From the NCBI RefSeq assembly GCF_000526995.1, contig NZ_AZUI01000001.1:5250001-5314000 (forward strand): DNA of 64,000 bases, read 5' to 3'. This document shows, piece by piece, positions 42,801-52,300 of the stretch. Every line of letters starts with the position of its first letter. Position 1 is the stretch's first letter. A program made the position numbers and the translations under genes. The stretch is from Lacrimispora indolis DSM 755 (GTDB lineage Bacteria; Bacillota; Clostridia; Lachnospirales; Lachnospiraceae). The notes under the pieces are model-generated. The model was given only the letters and a program-made list of their open reading frames with translations, had not been told where the DNA came from and did no database searches.

Positions 42801-44448
42801 TGATGCCCGTAAGCTGCTCGATCTCAAAGGGAATGGGTACATCCGGATTTACAAAGGTGCTGAATTTATCTGTTATCACTCCATTTTTCACCTTTACCGC
42901 TCCGATCTCAATGATCCGGTTCCTGGAAGAACTAAAGCCAGTTGTCTCAATATCAAACACCACATAGGAATCCGAAAAACCCTGGTTTTTGGAATTCTCC
43001 ACCAGCTGTTTTAAATCATCCACCAGATACCCTTCCACTCCATAAATCAGTTTAAAGGTATCCCCCTTGTCCAGGGCATGATTGGCATCAGGAAATGACT
43101 GGACACAGCCGTGATCTGTTATGGCAATAGCAGGCATCCCCCATTTTTTTGCCCGTTTCACAATGTCCTTGACCTCAGAAACCCCATCCATATCGCTCAT
43201 TTTCGTATGGCAATGGAGCTCCACCCGTTTCTCAAGGCTGTTGTCCACCCGCTTCCCGGTAAAGTCCTCTGATTTCTTAATTCCCACCACTGACCCAAGG
43301 GTCAGTTCTCCGTCGAATTTATCAATGGTGGTAACTCCCTTAATGCGTATAAAAGTTCCCTGTACCACAGCCGCCTTTAAATCCTCAATCTGCTCTTCTC
43401 TGGCAAACATCTTTACAGTGATCGTATCCGTAAAATCCGTCACATCAAAGATCATGATGGTCTTCTGGCTTCTCAGCTCTCTGCTGTCCACGGTTAGGAT
43501 CTTGCCCCGGATGACCACTTCGCCGATTTCACCGTCGATTTTTTCTATTTCAATGGTTTCCCCATCAAAATCACGGCCGTATAATACGTCAGGATTATCC
43601 GAGCGGCGTCCATAGGAACCGCCCCCCTTTTTATAATCCTTCCATTCCTTTTTCCCGGAATCCGAATCCCCGCCCTTAAAACCTTCCTTTTTTCCGCCCA
43701 TGCGCAGCCCAGGGGCAGGGGCTTTCGGAGCCTGGTCAGAAGCAACGGAAGCCACATATCCTGCAGTCAGGGCATCTAAGGAAGCACCTTCCAGCATGGA
43801 AGGTCCTGCATTTCCCCCGCTGCTTCCGGCGCCGTACTCCTCCTGGTCTCCTCCCTTTCTGACTGCCAGGGAAGTCCGGCTTACGATCTCCTCCACCTCC
43901 CGCTGCATCTGCAGCTCCTTTTGCTTTGCCAGCTCGTTCTCCTTTGGAGCCACATATTCGTACTGGACCTCCACCGGCATACCGCATCGTTCATGAAAAA
44001 TCTTCTCCAGGATCCGCTTTAAGTCACCGGCCTTTTCATGGGTAACAATGGTATCCTCTACCGTCATTTTAAGAAGATCCGGTTCCGGGAACCGGTATTC
44101 CGCTTTGCGGAACATGTTGTACTCAATAATGCTGTAATTTTTAAGCTCCGTTAATAAGCTCTCCCGGTAGGCCTTTAAAAGCTTTTGAGGAGTATACTGG
44201 CCTGACAAACGGAATCGCTCTATGATCTTTATAGTAAGCCGCTTGGAGGGAAAGAGCTGGTCCTTGATTCCCTTTTCCAGAGCGTAAATATTTTGTTTAT
44301 GTATCAGTCTTTGGCTCAGCAGGTAAATACGAATAGAGCCTCTATCCCTGCCTAAAGTGACTTTCTCCACTTCTACCAGATTTAAAAGCTCCCGTAATTC
44401 ATCTGTGATATGTAAGCCTGGAAAAACTTCCAAAAATCTTTTTGCCAT
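39889..44448 (-). CDS. polC: DNA polymerase III, PolC-type alpha subunit
   Basis: 1519 residues, the replicative polymerase of low-GC Gram-positives. In order: N-terminal domain, a low-complexity Gly/Lys-rich linker (about 210-285), OB fold (about 310-390), PHP domain (HCHTKMSDMDGVSEV near 412), inserted 3'-5' exonuclease (YVVFDIETTGFSS near 500 to about 670), and polymerase core with a zinc-binding Cys cluster (CASCHYYD ... CPVCGRP) and the catalytic PDIDLNFSGEYQ. The C-terminus ends SNQLSLFDLG, which carries a QLSLFD clamp-binding motif. It is eight bases downstream of ispG. Confidence 0.97.
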   Translation of the reverse strand: MAKRFLEVFPGLHITDELRELLNLVEVEKVTLGRDRGSIRIYLLSQRLIHKQNIYALEKGIKDQLFPSKRLTIKIIERFRLSGQYTPQKLLKAYRESLLTELKNYSIIEYNMFRKAEYRFPEPDLLKMTVEDTIVTHEKAGDLKRILEKIFHERCGMPVEVQYEYVAPKENELAKQKELQMQREVEEIVSRTSLAVRKGGDQEEYGAGSSGGNAGPSMLEGASLDALTAGYVASVASDQAPKAPAPGLRMGGKKEGFKGGDSDSGKKEWKDYKKGGGSYGRRSDNPDVLYGRDFDGETIEIEKIDGEIGEVVIRGKILTVDSRELRSQKTIMIFDVTDFTDTITVKMFAREEQIEDLKAAVVQGTFIRIKGVTTIDKFDGELTLGSVVGIKKSEDFTGKRVDNSLEKRVELHCHTKMSDMDGVSEVKDIVKRAKKWGMPAIAITDHGCVQSFPDANHALDKGDTFKLIYGVEGYLVDDLKQLVENSKNQGFSDSYVVFDIETTGFSSSRNRIIEIGAVKVKNGVITDKFSTFVNPDVPIPFEIEQLTGINDNMVLPYPKIDEILPQFLDFCEDSVLVAHNASFDVSFIAYNAGRLNLPFQPTVIDTVALARLLLPNLNRFKLDTVAKALSISLENHHRAVDDAGCTAEIFVKFVKMLRERGVETLDQLNGLSAMSADMIKKLPTYHVIILAANDVGRVNLYRLISCSHIDYYARRPRIPKSVLNQNREGLIVGSACEAGELYQALLRGVSDAEVAKLVNFYDYLEIQPLGNNAFMLRDEKSTVKSEQDLIDINKRIVTLGEQFGKPVCATCDVHFLDPEDEVYRRIIMTGQGFKDSDDQAPLYLRTTEEMLKEFEYLGPNKAEEVVIKNTRKIADMCEKISPVRPDKCAPVIENSDEDLRKICYDRAHAIYGENLPTIVTERLERELHSIISNGFAVMYIIAQKLVWKSNEDGYLVGSRGSVGSSFVAYLSGITEVNSLSPHYYCASCHYYDFDSEEVKKFSGMAGCDMPDKVCPVCGRPLAKDGFDIPFETFLGFKGDKEPDIDLNFSGEYQSKAHDYTEVIFGKGQTFRAGTIGTLADKTAFGYVKNYYEEHGVRKRNCEIGRIVQGCVGVRRTTGQHPGGIIVLPHGEEIYSFTPVQRPANDMTTMTVTTHFDYHSIDHNLLKLDILGHDDPTMIRMLQDLIGFDPVKDIPLDSKEVMSLFQDTSALGITPEDIGGCKLGALGVPEFGTDFAMQMLIDTQPKYFSDLVRIAGLAHGTDVWLGNAQTLIQEGTATIQTAICTRDDIMIYLISMGIEEGLSFSIMESVRKGKGLKEEWEKEMIAHRVPDWYIWSCKKIKYMFPKAHAAAYVMMAWRIAYCKVFYPLAYYASFFSIRANGFSYELMCQGRDKLEYYLADYKKRMDTLSKKEQDTLRDMRIVQEMYARGYDFMPVDIYRAKARHFQIIDGKLMPSLSSIDGLGEKAADAVVDAVKDGAFLSREDFRNRTKVSKTVCDLMGDLGLLFELPESNQLSLFDLG

Positions 44449-44456
44449 TCCATCAC

Positions 44457-45512
44457 CTATTGCATTTTCATTAGCTCTTCCTTCAGGGCACCCAGGAGCT
44501 GATCTTCCGGAACCTTGCGGATGATCTCTCCCTTTTTCATCAAAAGACCCTCACCGATTCCTCCCGCAATTCCAAGATCCGCTTCTCTGGCCTCTCCCGG
44601 CCCGTTTACCACGCAGCCCATGACAGCCACCTTAATGTCCAGATGGTCAAAGCCTGAAACCATTTCTTCCACCTGATTTGCCAGGGAGATAAGATCGATC
44701 CTGGTCCTTCCGCAGGTCGGGCAGGATACCACCTCAACACCGCCTTTTCTTAAGCCCAGTGCCTTTAAAATCAGTTTTGCGGTCTTTACTTCTTCTACCG
44801 GATCTCCGGTCAGGGAAACGCGGATAGTATCTCCGATTCCTTCGTAAAGAATGATTCCCAGACCAACGGAGGATTTTACTGTCCCGGAAACATAAGTACC
44901 TGCCTCTGTTATTCCAACATGAAGGGGATAATCCGACTGTCCCGCAATCAGCTCATGAGCTTTGACGCACATGAGCACATCAGAAGATTTAATGCTGATA
45001 ACGAGATTTTCATACCCCAGTTCTTCAATCATACGAACCTTATGTAAAGCACTTTCCACAATTCCTTCCGCAGTAACCCCTCCATACTTTTCAATGAGAT
45101 TCTTCTCAAGGGAGCCGCTGTTTACACCCACCCGGATGGGGATATCATATTCTCTGGCCTTTTCCACCACTGCCCGGACCCGGTCGGCTGAACCGATATT
45201 CCCGGGATTGATCCGGATCTTATCTGCTCCTGATTCTATGGAGGCAATGGCCAGCCGGTAATCAAAGTGAATATCAGCTACCAGAGGGATAGAAATCTGC
45301 TTTTTTATCTGTTTTAAGGCTTCAGCAGCCTCCATATCCGGCACAGCAACCCGGATGATATCGCAGCCGGCCTCTGTCAGAGCTTTGATCTGACTCACGG
45401 TTGCTTCCACATCCTGTGTTTTTGTATTGCACATGGACTGGATCAGGACCGGATTTCCTCCGCCGATCACCCGGTCTCCGATCCGGATTACTCTTGTTCG
45501 TTCTCTGCTCAT
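44457..45512 (-). CDS. ispG: 4-hydroxy-3-methylbut-2-enyl-diphosphate synthase
   Basis: 351 residues from [23 protein letters not shown] is the ribosome site, while the frame reaches 45533. It is the penultimate step of the MEP isoprenoid pathway, converting MEcPP to HMBPP with a [4Fe-4S] cluster. The cluster ligands are in SCPTCGR and [10 protein letters not shown], and the N-terminal TIM barrel has [12 protein letters not shown]. It is grouped with dxr and uppS, which act before and after it in undecaprenyl phosphate supply. Confidence 0.96.
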   Translation of the reverse strand: MSRERTRVIRIGDRVIGGGNPVLIQSMCNTKTQDVEATVSQIKALTEAGCDIIRVAVPDMEAAEALKQIKKQISIPLVADIHFDYRLAIASIESGADKIRINPGNIGSADRVRAVVEKAREYDIPIRVGVNSGSLEKNLIEKYGGVTAEGIVESALHKVRMIEELGYENLVISIKSSDVLMCVKAHELIAGQSDYPLHVGITEAGTYVSGTVKSSVGLGIILYEGIGDTIRVSLTGDPVEEVKTAKLILKALGLRKGGVEVVSCPTCGRTRIDLISLANQVEEMVSGFDHLDIKVAVMGCVVNGPGEAREADLGIAGGIGEGLLMKKGEIIRKVPEDQLLGALKEELMKMQ

Positions 45513-45674
45513 TGGTTCCTCCATTCTGTGCACGCCTTTCCATACTGCAAATCCTGTGCATGCCTTAAAACCGGAAGCACCCCGTCAAACGAGTTCCATC
45601 CGGTTATTACGGCAGCGCCATGTATACATGCGGGCATGCCGGTCCGGCTAATTGCCCGCATAAATACGGTTTGG

Positions 45675-46733
45675 TTACGTAAACCTGCTGATATCGTTAA
45701 ACACCACAAAAATCATAAGAGCCATGAGAGCCGCCATGCTGATCATATTTACCAGGCCTTCCTTCTCCGGATCCATGCGCTTGCCTCTGATCGCTTCAAT
45801 GATCAGAAACAAAAGCCGCCCTCCGTCAAGGGCCGGAATTGGAAGAAGATTCATAACGCCAAGGTTTGCACTTAAGAGAATACACATGCTGATCACATTC
45901 ATAAGCGCAGCTACGATGCTGACCGTAAGTCCTGCCTTAACAGAATCATCGATCATAACCACAATGCCTACAGGACCGCTTAAATCATTGACGCTTGCCT
46001 TACCGGTAAAGAGCATGCCAAGACTTTTTACAGTCAGCTTCACATCGTATTCCATTTCCATATATCCGTATTTAACCAGTTCACCAAAAGAAGCTGCCTT
46101 TTTATTTTCAGGAGCAATGGTAATACCGATTAAATATTTTCCGCTTTCCTTGGAATACTGAGGAGTAACGGAAGTAGATTGGACTTTCGCACTGCCGGTG
46201 GCTGGGTCAACCCTGGAAAATTCCACCATGCTCATCTTCTCCTCTGGTCTTAACAGCTTATAAAGAATGTAATCCCGGTACATGGACACATTCTCCCCAT
46301 TGATCTTAAGAAGCTTATCTCCGGGACGGATTCCCGCGTCATAGGCAGGAGAGTTTTCCGTTACTTCCTTTATATAGGTAGTATCGTATCCGTTCATTCC
46401 CACCAGGAGAACTGCCAGGATAAAGGCTAAAATAAAATTAAATATGGGACCTGCCGCAATGACCGACATCCGGGCGGGAATGGATTTGTTCTGGAAGGCC
46501 CGTTCATCCGGGTTTTCCTCGTCTTCTCCCAGCATCATACAGGAACCGCCTAAGGGCAGCACCTTAATGGAATAAGTTGTTTCTCCCTTTTTAAATCGGA
46601 TCAGTCTTGGCCCCATGCCGATTGAAAATTCAACCACCGCAATCCCGTTCATTTTTGCGAATAAAAAATGCCCTAATTCATGAATTAATACGATCAGTCC
46701 AAAAACCAGAACCGCTACGATAACACTGGACAA
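45675..46733 (-). CDS. rseP: RseP/RasP-family site-2 protease
   Basis: 352 residues. The zinc site HELGHF is in the first membrane helix, a PDZ domain covers about 105-190 (AGIRPGDKLLKINGENV), and the second metal motif LDGGRLLF lies near residue 300, with four membrane helices in all. It cleaves membrane-spanning anti-sigma factors and signal peptides. The start is a TTG at 46733 with AGGTGG upstream; no nearby ATG fits. It follows dxr by one base after the dxr stop, so expression is coupled. Confidence 0.93.
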   Translation of the reverse strand: MSSVIVAVLVFGLIVLIHELGHFLFAKMNGIAVVEFSIGMGPRLIRFKKGETTYSIKVLPLGGSCMMLGEDEENPDERAFQNKSIPARMSVIAAGPIFNFILAFILAVLLVGMNGYDTTYIKEVTENSPAYDAGIRPGDKLLKINGENVSMYRDYILYKLLRPEEKMSMVEFSRVDPATGSAKVQSTSVTPQYSKESGKYLIGITIAPENKKAASFGELVKYGYMEMEYDVKLTVKSLGMLFTGKASVNDLSGPVGIVVMIDDSVKAGLTVSIVAALMNVISMCILLSANLGVMNLLPIPALDGGRLLFLIIEAIRGKRMDPEKEGLVNMISMAALMALMIFVVFNDISRFT

Positions 46734-46734
46734 T

Positions 46735-47877
46735 TTACCACCTGCTTTCTATATATTCATAAGCTGCAGCTTCTGCTTCAAGAATTTCCTCTACTGTCGG
46801 ATTCTCCTTTACAGTATGCCCGTTCATAGCCCCCTCTATCATATCAGTTATAGCTGGATATGAAATTTCTCTATCTAAAAATTTGGCAACTGCCCGTTCA
46901 TTGGCAGCATTGAAAACTGTTGGAAGAGTTCCGCCTTCTCTGCCGGCAAGATAAGCCAATCTTAATCCGGGAAAATTTACCATATCTGGTTTTTCAAAAG
47001 TAATTTGACCAATGGTCCAGAAATCCAAACGTTCGCCGGGAAGGAATCTCCTCTCCGGATAGTAAAGTGCATACTGGATCGGAAGCTTCATATCCGGCGT
47101 TCCAAGCTGGGCCATGACGGCTCCGTCTTCAAACTCCACCATGGAATGGATCACGCTCTTAGGCTGGACCACCACCTGAATCTGGTCCATTTCCACACCA
47201 AAAAGCCACTTGGCCTCCATCACTTCAAGGCCCTTGTTGACCATGGTGGAAGAATCAATGGTAATTTTCCTTCCCATAGTCCAGTTAGGATGTTTTAAGG
47301 CATCTTCCACCTGCACAGTTTCCAGGTCTTTTCTGGTCTTTCCCCGGAAAGGGCCGCCGGAAGCCGTTAAAAGAATCTTATGTACTGCCTTTTTATCTTC
47401 TCCGTTTAAGCACTGAAAGATGGCGCTGTGTTCACTGTCCACGGGAAGGATCTTCACTCCCCGTTCCTTTGCCAGGGGCATAATGATATGTCCGGCAGTC
47501 ACAAGGGTTTCCTTGTTGGCAAGGGCAATGTCTTTTCCAGCTTCAATGGCAGCAATGGTCGGACGTATTCCTATCATTCCAACAATGGCAGTGACCACGA
47601 TTTCCGCATCGGTTTCCGAGGCCGCTTCCATTAGCCCTTCCATTCCGGAAACAATGCGGACCGGTAAATCCTTTACCGAAACCGCCAGCTCCCTGGCCTT
47701 ATCTTCCCTCCACACACATACAACTTTTGGTTGAAACTTTCTGATCTGCTCCTCCAGCAGGCTAATATTGCTGCCTGCAGCCAGGGCAGTTACTTCTATG
47801 TCCCTTTGATTTTCAGCTACCTCCAGAGTTTGTTTACCAATGGATCCTGTTGAACCCAGGATTGCTATTTTCCTCAT
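46735..47877 (-). CDS. dxr: 1-deoxy-D-xylulose 5-phosphate reductoisomerase
   Basis: 380 residues from MRKIAILGSTGSIG, the usual family start; a TTG ten codons earlier (47907) with AAGGA close by is a real alternative. NADPH-dependent conversion of DXP to MEP, the committed step of the isoprenoid pathway. Motifs: GSTGSIGKQTL (nucleotide), ANKETLVTAG, PVDSEHSA (metal Asp/Glu), GGPFRGKTR and NHPNWTMGRKITIDS-type loop (here KHPNWTMG). All catalytic positions look intact. Confidence 0.95.
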   Translation of the reverse strand: MRKIAILGSTGSIGKQTLEVAENQRDIEVTALAAGSNISLLEEQIRKFQPKVVCVWREDKARELAVSVKDLPVRIVSGMEGLMEAASETDAEIVVTAIVGMIGIRPTIAAIEAGKDIALANKETLVTAGHIIMPLAKERGVKILPVDSEHSAIFQCLNGEDKKAVHKILLTASGGPFRGKTRKDLETVQVEDALKHPNWTMGRKITIDSSTMVNKGLEVMEAKWLFGVEMDQIQVVVQPKSVIHSMVEFEDGAVMAQLGTPDMKLPIQYALYYPERRFLPGERLDFWTIGQITFEKPDMVNFPGLRLAYLAGREGGTLPTVFNAANERAVAKFLDREISYPAITDMIEGAMNGHTVKENPTVEEILEAEAAAYEYIESRW

Positions 47878-47917
47878 CTTATGCTGCTTACTCCTTTTCT
47901 TTTCCAAAAATATCCTT

Positions 47918-48718
47918 TTAACGCAAAAATGTCACCGCAAAATAAATGGCAGGAGCCGTAAAGAGCATGCTGTCAAAGCGGTCCAAAATTCCCCCGTGAC
48001 CCGGAATCAGTTTTCCATAATCCTTTACCTGATGGTTGCGCTTGATTGCAGATGCAGCCAGATCTCCGATCTGGGAGATCACCGCCCCAATGGCGCAGGC
48101 CAGTCCGCAGGCAACCTGTGGATCGCGTATCTCCAGCATGGCCCCTCCAAAAACTGATGCGTAAAGGAATCCTAAAAGCGCTGCGCCAGCCACTCCGCCC
48201 ACTGCACCTTCTATGGATTTTTTGGGACTGAGTACAGGAGCCAGCCTGTGTTTTCCTATAAGCATTCCCACACAATAAGCACAGGTATCACACCCCCATG
48301 AGCTTAAAAACACCAGCCACACCAGGTATTTTCCATCTGCCATGGTGCGGACCTGATAAAGATAGGACAGCATGACAGCTACATAGAATACCCCAAAAAA
48401 GGCCACTGTCACCTCTTCCATCTGATATCTTGGAAAGGTAAATACATAAATACTCATGAGGATCATCAAAAATGCAATGGACATGAGCATCATAAACTGC
48501 TCTCCACGAAACCAAAGCAGCCCATAATAGGACAGGGCCGTTATATACCCCATATACCCCAATGGGTTTTTCTGTATCTTCATCACACGATACAACTCAA
48601 ACAAACCAATCATGGAAATGGAAATGGTTGTAACAAAAAGCAGAATTCCCCCGCTTCCAACTGTAAAAAGAGCAATTAAAACGAGAATGACTCCGCTTAT
48701 CAGTCTGGTTGTAAACAT
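47918..48718 (-). CDS. cdsA: Phosphatidate cytidylyltransferase
   Basis: 266 residues with seven to eight membrane helices. The CDP-diacylglycerol synthase signature is present at the C-terminus: SAIKRNHQVKDYGKLIPGHGG followed by DRFDS. It makes CDP-diacylglycerol from phosphatidate and CTP for phosphatidylglycerol and cardiolipin synthesis. It lies 20 bases downstream of uppS in the conserved envelope cluster. Confidence 0.95.
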   Translation of the reverse strand: MFTTRLISGVILVLIALFTVGSGGILLFVTTISISMIGLFELYRVMKIQKNPLGYMGYITALSYYGLLWFRGEQFMMLMSIAFLMILMSIYVFTFPRYQMEEVTVAFFGVFYVAVMLSYLYQVRTMADGKYLVWLVFLSSWGCDTCAYCVGMLIGKHRLAPVLSPKKSIEGAVGGVAGAALLGFLYASVFGGAMLEIRDPQVACGLACAIGAVISQIGDLAASAIKRNHQVKDYGKLIPGHGGILDRFDSMLFTAPAIYFAVTFLR

Positions 48719-48737
48719 CGCGCTTCCTCCCTCCGAA

Positions 48738-49460
48738 TCACTTCACTCCCCCAAATCTTCGTTCCCTACTATTGTACGCTGCAATTGCCTTTTTCATTTC
48801 ATCCATATTAAAATCAGGCCAATAGCAGTCCGTAACATAAAGCTCCGTATAGGCCAGCTGCCACAGCAGATAGTTGGAAAGCCGCAACTCACCGCTGGTG
48901 CGTATAAGAAGGTCCGGATCCGGAATTCCCTCCGTATCCAAATAAGAGGCAAAAACCTCTTCGGTCATATCCTCAGGCAAAAGCTTACCCCCGGCCGAAT
49001 CCTTCATGATATTCCTGGTCGCCCGTATGATCTCATCACGTCCTCCGTAGTTGACCGCAATAACAAAGGTTAAACCGGTATTGTCCTTTGTCTGCTCCAC
49101 CAGTCTGCCGATCCCCTCTATAATATCCTGATCAAACCGGTTCCGGTCCCCGATCATCTTCACACGCACGTTATTGGCTTTGGCAATCTTTAAAAGCCTG
49201 ACCATATAATAACGGAACAGCTGCATCAAGGCGCCCACTTCATCGGAAGTGCGCTTCCAGTTTTCTGTCGAAAAACCATAAACGGTCAGATATTTGATTC
49301 CCAGCCTGGCTGCATCCTCTACCGTCTTCTCCACGACTACGCAGCCTTCCTTATGGCCCATGCTCCTTGGAAGTCCCCGTTTTTTTGCCCATCTGCCATT
49401 GCCATCCAATATAATGGCCACATGCTCGGGAATCACCATATTCTCGTTCATTTTATCCAT
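48738..49460 (-). CDS. uppS: Undecaprenyl diphosphate synthase
   Basis: 240 residues from MDKMNENMVIPEH; GGAGCGGCATTGT precedes this ATG, and the frame reaches 49484. The cis-prenyltransferase P-loop with catalytic Asp is ILDGNGRWAKKRG. Further signatures are TVYGFSTENWKR and the C-terminal DLLIRTSGELRLSNYLLWQ with TDCYWPDF. It builds the C55 lipid carrier for peptidoglycan from isoprenoids made through dxr and ispG. Confidence 0.96.
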   Translation of the reverse strand: MDKMNENMVIPEHVAIILDGNGRWAKKRGLPRSMGHKEGCVVVEKTVEDAARLGIKYLTVYGFSTENWKRTSDEVGALMQLFRYYMVRLLKIAKANNVRVKMIGDRNRFDQDIIEGIGRLVEQTKDNTGLTFVIAVNYGGRDEIIRATRNIMKDSAGGKLLPEDMTEEVFASYLDTEGIPDPDLLIRTSGELRLSNYLLWQLAYTELYVTDCYWPDFNMDEMKKAIAAYNSRERRFGGVK

Positions 49461-49526
49461 ACAATGCCGCTCCTTTAAAAACACAAAACAGGACAGGCAA
49501 AATGCCTGCCCCCCTGTTCAAGATTT

Positions 49527-50081
49527 TTATACAGTAAGAAGATCTTTTGACTTTTCCTCAACTGCTTTTTCTACTTTGTCAACCATCTTGTCTGTCAGTT
49601 TCTGGATCTTGTCTTCAGCCTCTGCCTGCTCATCCTCTGAAATTTCTTCTGCCTTTAACTGTTTTTTGAAGGCGTCATTGGCATCACGGCGGATGTTGCG
49701 GATGGCGATCTTAGCAGCCTCTCCCTTTTTCTTAACATCCTTTACCAGTTCTTTTCTGCGTTCCTCTGTAAGCTCCGGAAATACAAGGCGGATCACATTG
49801 CCGTCATTGGTTGGATTGATCCCCAGCTCGGAAGTGAGAATTGCCTTTTCAATTGCCTTCAGCAAGTTTCTCTCCCACGGCTGAATTACGATCATACGGG
49901 CTTCCGGAATGGAAACATTGCCTACCTGCTGGATAGGAGTGGGGGTTCCATAATAATCCACTCTTATTTTATCCAGTACATGTGGATTGGCACGTCCTGC
50001 GCGGATCGTCATAAACTCGTTCTCCAGCGCCTTTAATGTCTTGTTCATCTTGTCTTCGTAAACCTGTAAACTCTCCTGCAT
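49527..50081 (-). CDS. frr: Ribosome recycling factor
   Basis: 184 residues, the standard length. The two-domain RRF fold is seen as a helical start (EDKMNKTLKALENEFMTIRAGRANPHVL), the central beta domain (YYGTPTPIQQVGNVS) and the C-terminal helix (RRDANDAFKKQLK). With EF-G it splits post-termination ribosomes. It follows pyrH by 13 bases. Confidence 0.97.
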   Translation of the reverse strand: MQESLQVYEDKMNKTLKALENEFMTIRAGRANPHVLDKIRVDYYGTPTPIQQVGNVSIPEARMIVIQPWERNLLKAIEKAILTSELGINPTNDGNVIRLVFPELTEERRKELVKDVKKKGEAAKIAIRNIRRDANDAFKKQLKAEEISEDEQAEAEDKIQKLTDKMVDKVEKAVEEKSKDLLTV

Positions 50082-50094
50082 ATCGTCCTCCTGG

Positions 50095-50796
50095 TTATGC
50101 GGTCACTATGGTACCGTTTATTTTTCCTTGCATTGCGTTGGCAATGCCATCTTTTTCATTTAAACTGAATACCGCAAGGGGCATTTTATTTTCCATGCAC
50201 ATGATGGAAGCTGTTAAATCAATGACACCAAGCTGTTTATCAATGACCTCCTGAATGGAAATCGTATCGTATTTAATAGCATCGGGATTTATCTTGGGAT
50301 CGCTGTCATAAACTCCGTCAATGGATTTTGCCAGCAGAATGCAGCCCGCATTCATCTCAATAGCCCGAAGCGCAACGCCCGTATCCGTTGAAAAATAAGG
50401 ATGTCCTGTTCCTCCTGCAAAAAATACCACCTCACCCTGGTCAAAATACCCGTTAGCCCTGTCCTTGGAAAAAAGCTCTGTCATGGAACCGCATTCAAAG
50501 GGAGTCAGAATATGAGTGTTCATCCCGGCATTGCGGAATATCTCGGAAACATAAATGCAGTTCATTATGGTTGCAAGCATGCCGATCTGATCCGCTTTTG
50601 GGCGGTCAATGGCATCGCTGGTTCTGCCTCTCCAGAAGTTACCTCCGCCAATGACAACGCCCACTTGGACACCTGCCTCTACGGATATTTTAACCTGCCG
50701 TGCAACTTCCTTAACAGTAGCTTCGTCAAAGCCTGTCTTATTGTCACCGGCAAGAGCTTCGCCACTGAGTTTTAATAATACTCGTCTTGGATTCAT
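50095..50796 (-). CDS. pyrH: UMP kinase
   Basis: 233 residues from MNPRRVLLKLSGEAL; the frame is open far upstream (50943), but the family starts here. Amino acid kinase fold with VVIGGGNFWRG, GTGHPYFSTDTGVALRA and DGVYDSDPK. It makes UDP from UMP and ATP, with GTP and UTP allostery in the family. In most Firmicutes tsf lies immediately upstream; here tsf is 13 kb away. Confidence 0.96.
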   Translation of the reverse strand: MNPRRVLLKLSGEALAGDNKTGFDEATVKEVARQVKISVEAGVQVGVVIGGGNFWRGRTSDAIDRPKADQIGMLATIMNCIYVSEIFRNAGMNTHILTPFECGSMTELFSKDRANGYFDQGEVVFFAGGTGHPYFSTDTGVALRAIEMNAGCILLAKSIDGVYDSDPKINPDAIKYDTISIQEVIDKQLGVIDLTASIMCMENKMPLAVFSLNEKDGIANAMQGKINGTIVTA

Positions 50797-50904
50797 AGCC
50801 TTTAACTCTCCTGTACTTTTGTATTGTCTTAGGAGATTATAGCATACTTTCGGATGGTTGGAAAGAGGAAGTTTGCATGCAGGGAACAAAGGCCGGCCAA
50901 AGAC

Positions 50905-50937
50905 AAAACACCCGGGAATAATTCCCGGATGTTCTCT
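50905..50937 (-). terminator. Terminator of the sugar ABC/GH4 operon
   Basis: On the minus strand ACATCCGGGAA and TTCCCGGGTGT form the stem, followed by TTTT. It separates the transport operon from pyrH. Confidence 0.8.
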
Positions 50938-50972
50938 TAACATTCAGATGATATTTGCCTTGCACTTCATAT

Positions 50973-52280
50973 TTAATGATAAACCGGCATCCAGTCCTTA
51001 TGTGCATCAAACAGCTCGTCACAAAGTTTGATAATCTTATCAAGAGGCAGCTCTGCCGCTGTGTGAGGGTCCAGCATAGCGGCATGATAGACCGCTTCTT
51101 TACTCCGGGTTCTGGCTGCCTCGATGGTCAGCAGCTGTACATTTAAGTTGGTCCGGTTGAGAGCCGCACACTGCTCCGGCAATGCTCCGATATAGGTCGG
51201 GGTGATACCGGTGGAATCAGAAATGCAGGGAATTTCTACACAAGCCTCCATGGGAAGATTGGAGATCATTCCATTATTGATTACATTGCCTCCAAACTTA
51301 TATGGCTGATTGGTTGCAAATGACTGTATGATATAGGCTGCGTATTCAATGGACTTTTCGTGGGTCAATCTGGAATTCTCAGTCAGCTCCGCCTTGATGT
51401 CTTCCCAACGTTTGATATTTCTCACACACCTCCGTGGATACTCATCCAGGGGAACATTGTAATAATCAATCAATTCAGGATAGGCTGCCTTGATGAAATA
51501 GGGCATATACTCCGCATTATGCTCGCTGGATTCCGTTACATAGTAGCCGAATTTATCCATGATCTCAAATCGCACCTTATCCGTATCCACACAGCCCTTC
51601 TCCCGGTACAGCTTTTTTAGATCAGGATACAGATCCTTTCCGTTCTTTGATATCTCCAGCAGCCAGGCCATATGGTTAATACCGGCAATTTTTGACTGAA
51701 TATCTGTGTCATCTTTCAGACCGAGCCCTGTCAGCAATTCTCTTGTACATTTTTGAACACTATGGCACAGCCCTACTGTTTTAACATCCGTATGCCGCAG
51801 CATATAGCCAGTCAGGATTCCCATTGGATTGGTGTAATTCAAAAGCTGAGCATTGGGGCAGCAGCGGTTCATCTGCTCTGCAAATATCTCCATGACAGGT
51901 ATTGTTCTGAGAGCCCTGAATACACCTGCGACCCCCATGGTATCTCCTATGGTTTGGCGCAGACCATATTTTTTAGGTATCTCAAAATCCCAGATGGTGC
52001 AAGGATCATATCCGCCGACCTGAATGGCATTGATGACAAAGTCGGCATCTTTTAAAGCCTCTGGCAATTCATCCAGACCGACGTATTTTTTAAATACAGC
52101 ACGGCTGTTGTTTGAATTGGCATTGATATTTACCATCATCCGGTAACTCTCTTCCACTCTGCTTTGGTCAATATCATACAGTGCAAATGTGGCATCGTTT
52201 ATTTCAGGTGTTAAAATGCAATCACCCAGGACGTTTCTTACAAACACAGAACTGCCTGCGCCCAAAAATGTGATTTTCAT
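50973..52280 (-). CDS. Glycoside hydrolase family 4 enzyme (alpha-galactosidase/alpha-glucosidase-like)
   Basis: 435 residues. GH4 enzymes need NAD+ and a divalent metal and cleave by oxidation-elimination. The N-terminal Rossmann motif is TFLGAGSSVF. NYTNPMGIL (substrate Asn) and GLCHSVQ (metal Cys and His) are diagnostic, and GDTMGVAGVFRALRT is shared with MelA-type members. The phosphate-binding residues of 6-phospho-glycosidases cannot be confirmed by eye, and uptake is by an ABC transporter, not a PTS, so an unphosphorylated alpha-galactoside or alpha-glucoside is the likely substrate. Last gene of the operon. Confidence 0.88.
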   Translation of the reverse strand: MKITFLGAGSSVFVRNVLGDCILTPEINDATFALYDIDQSRVEESYRMMVNINANSNNSRAVFKKYVGLDELPEALKDADFVINAIQVGGYDPCTIWDFEIPKKYGLRQTIGDTMGVAGVFRALRTIPVMEIFAEQMNRCCPNAQLLNYTNPMGILTGYMLRHTDVKTVGLCHSVQKCTRELLTGLGLKDDTDIQSKIAGINHMAWLLEISKNGKDLYPDLKKLYREKGCVDTDKVRFEIMDKFGYYVTESSEHNAEYMPYFIKAAYPELIDYYNVPLDEYPRRCVRNIKRWEDIKAELTENSRLTHEKSIEYAAYIIQSFATNQPYKFGGNVINNGMISNLPMEACVEIPCISDSTGITPTYIGALPEQCAALNRTNLNVQLLTIEAARTRSKEAVYHAAMLDPHTAAELPLDKIIKLCDELFDAHKDWMPVYH

Positions 52281-52300
52281 TGCTTTGTGCTCCCTTCGCC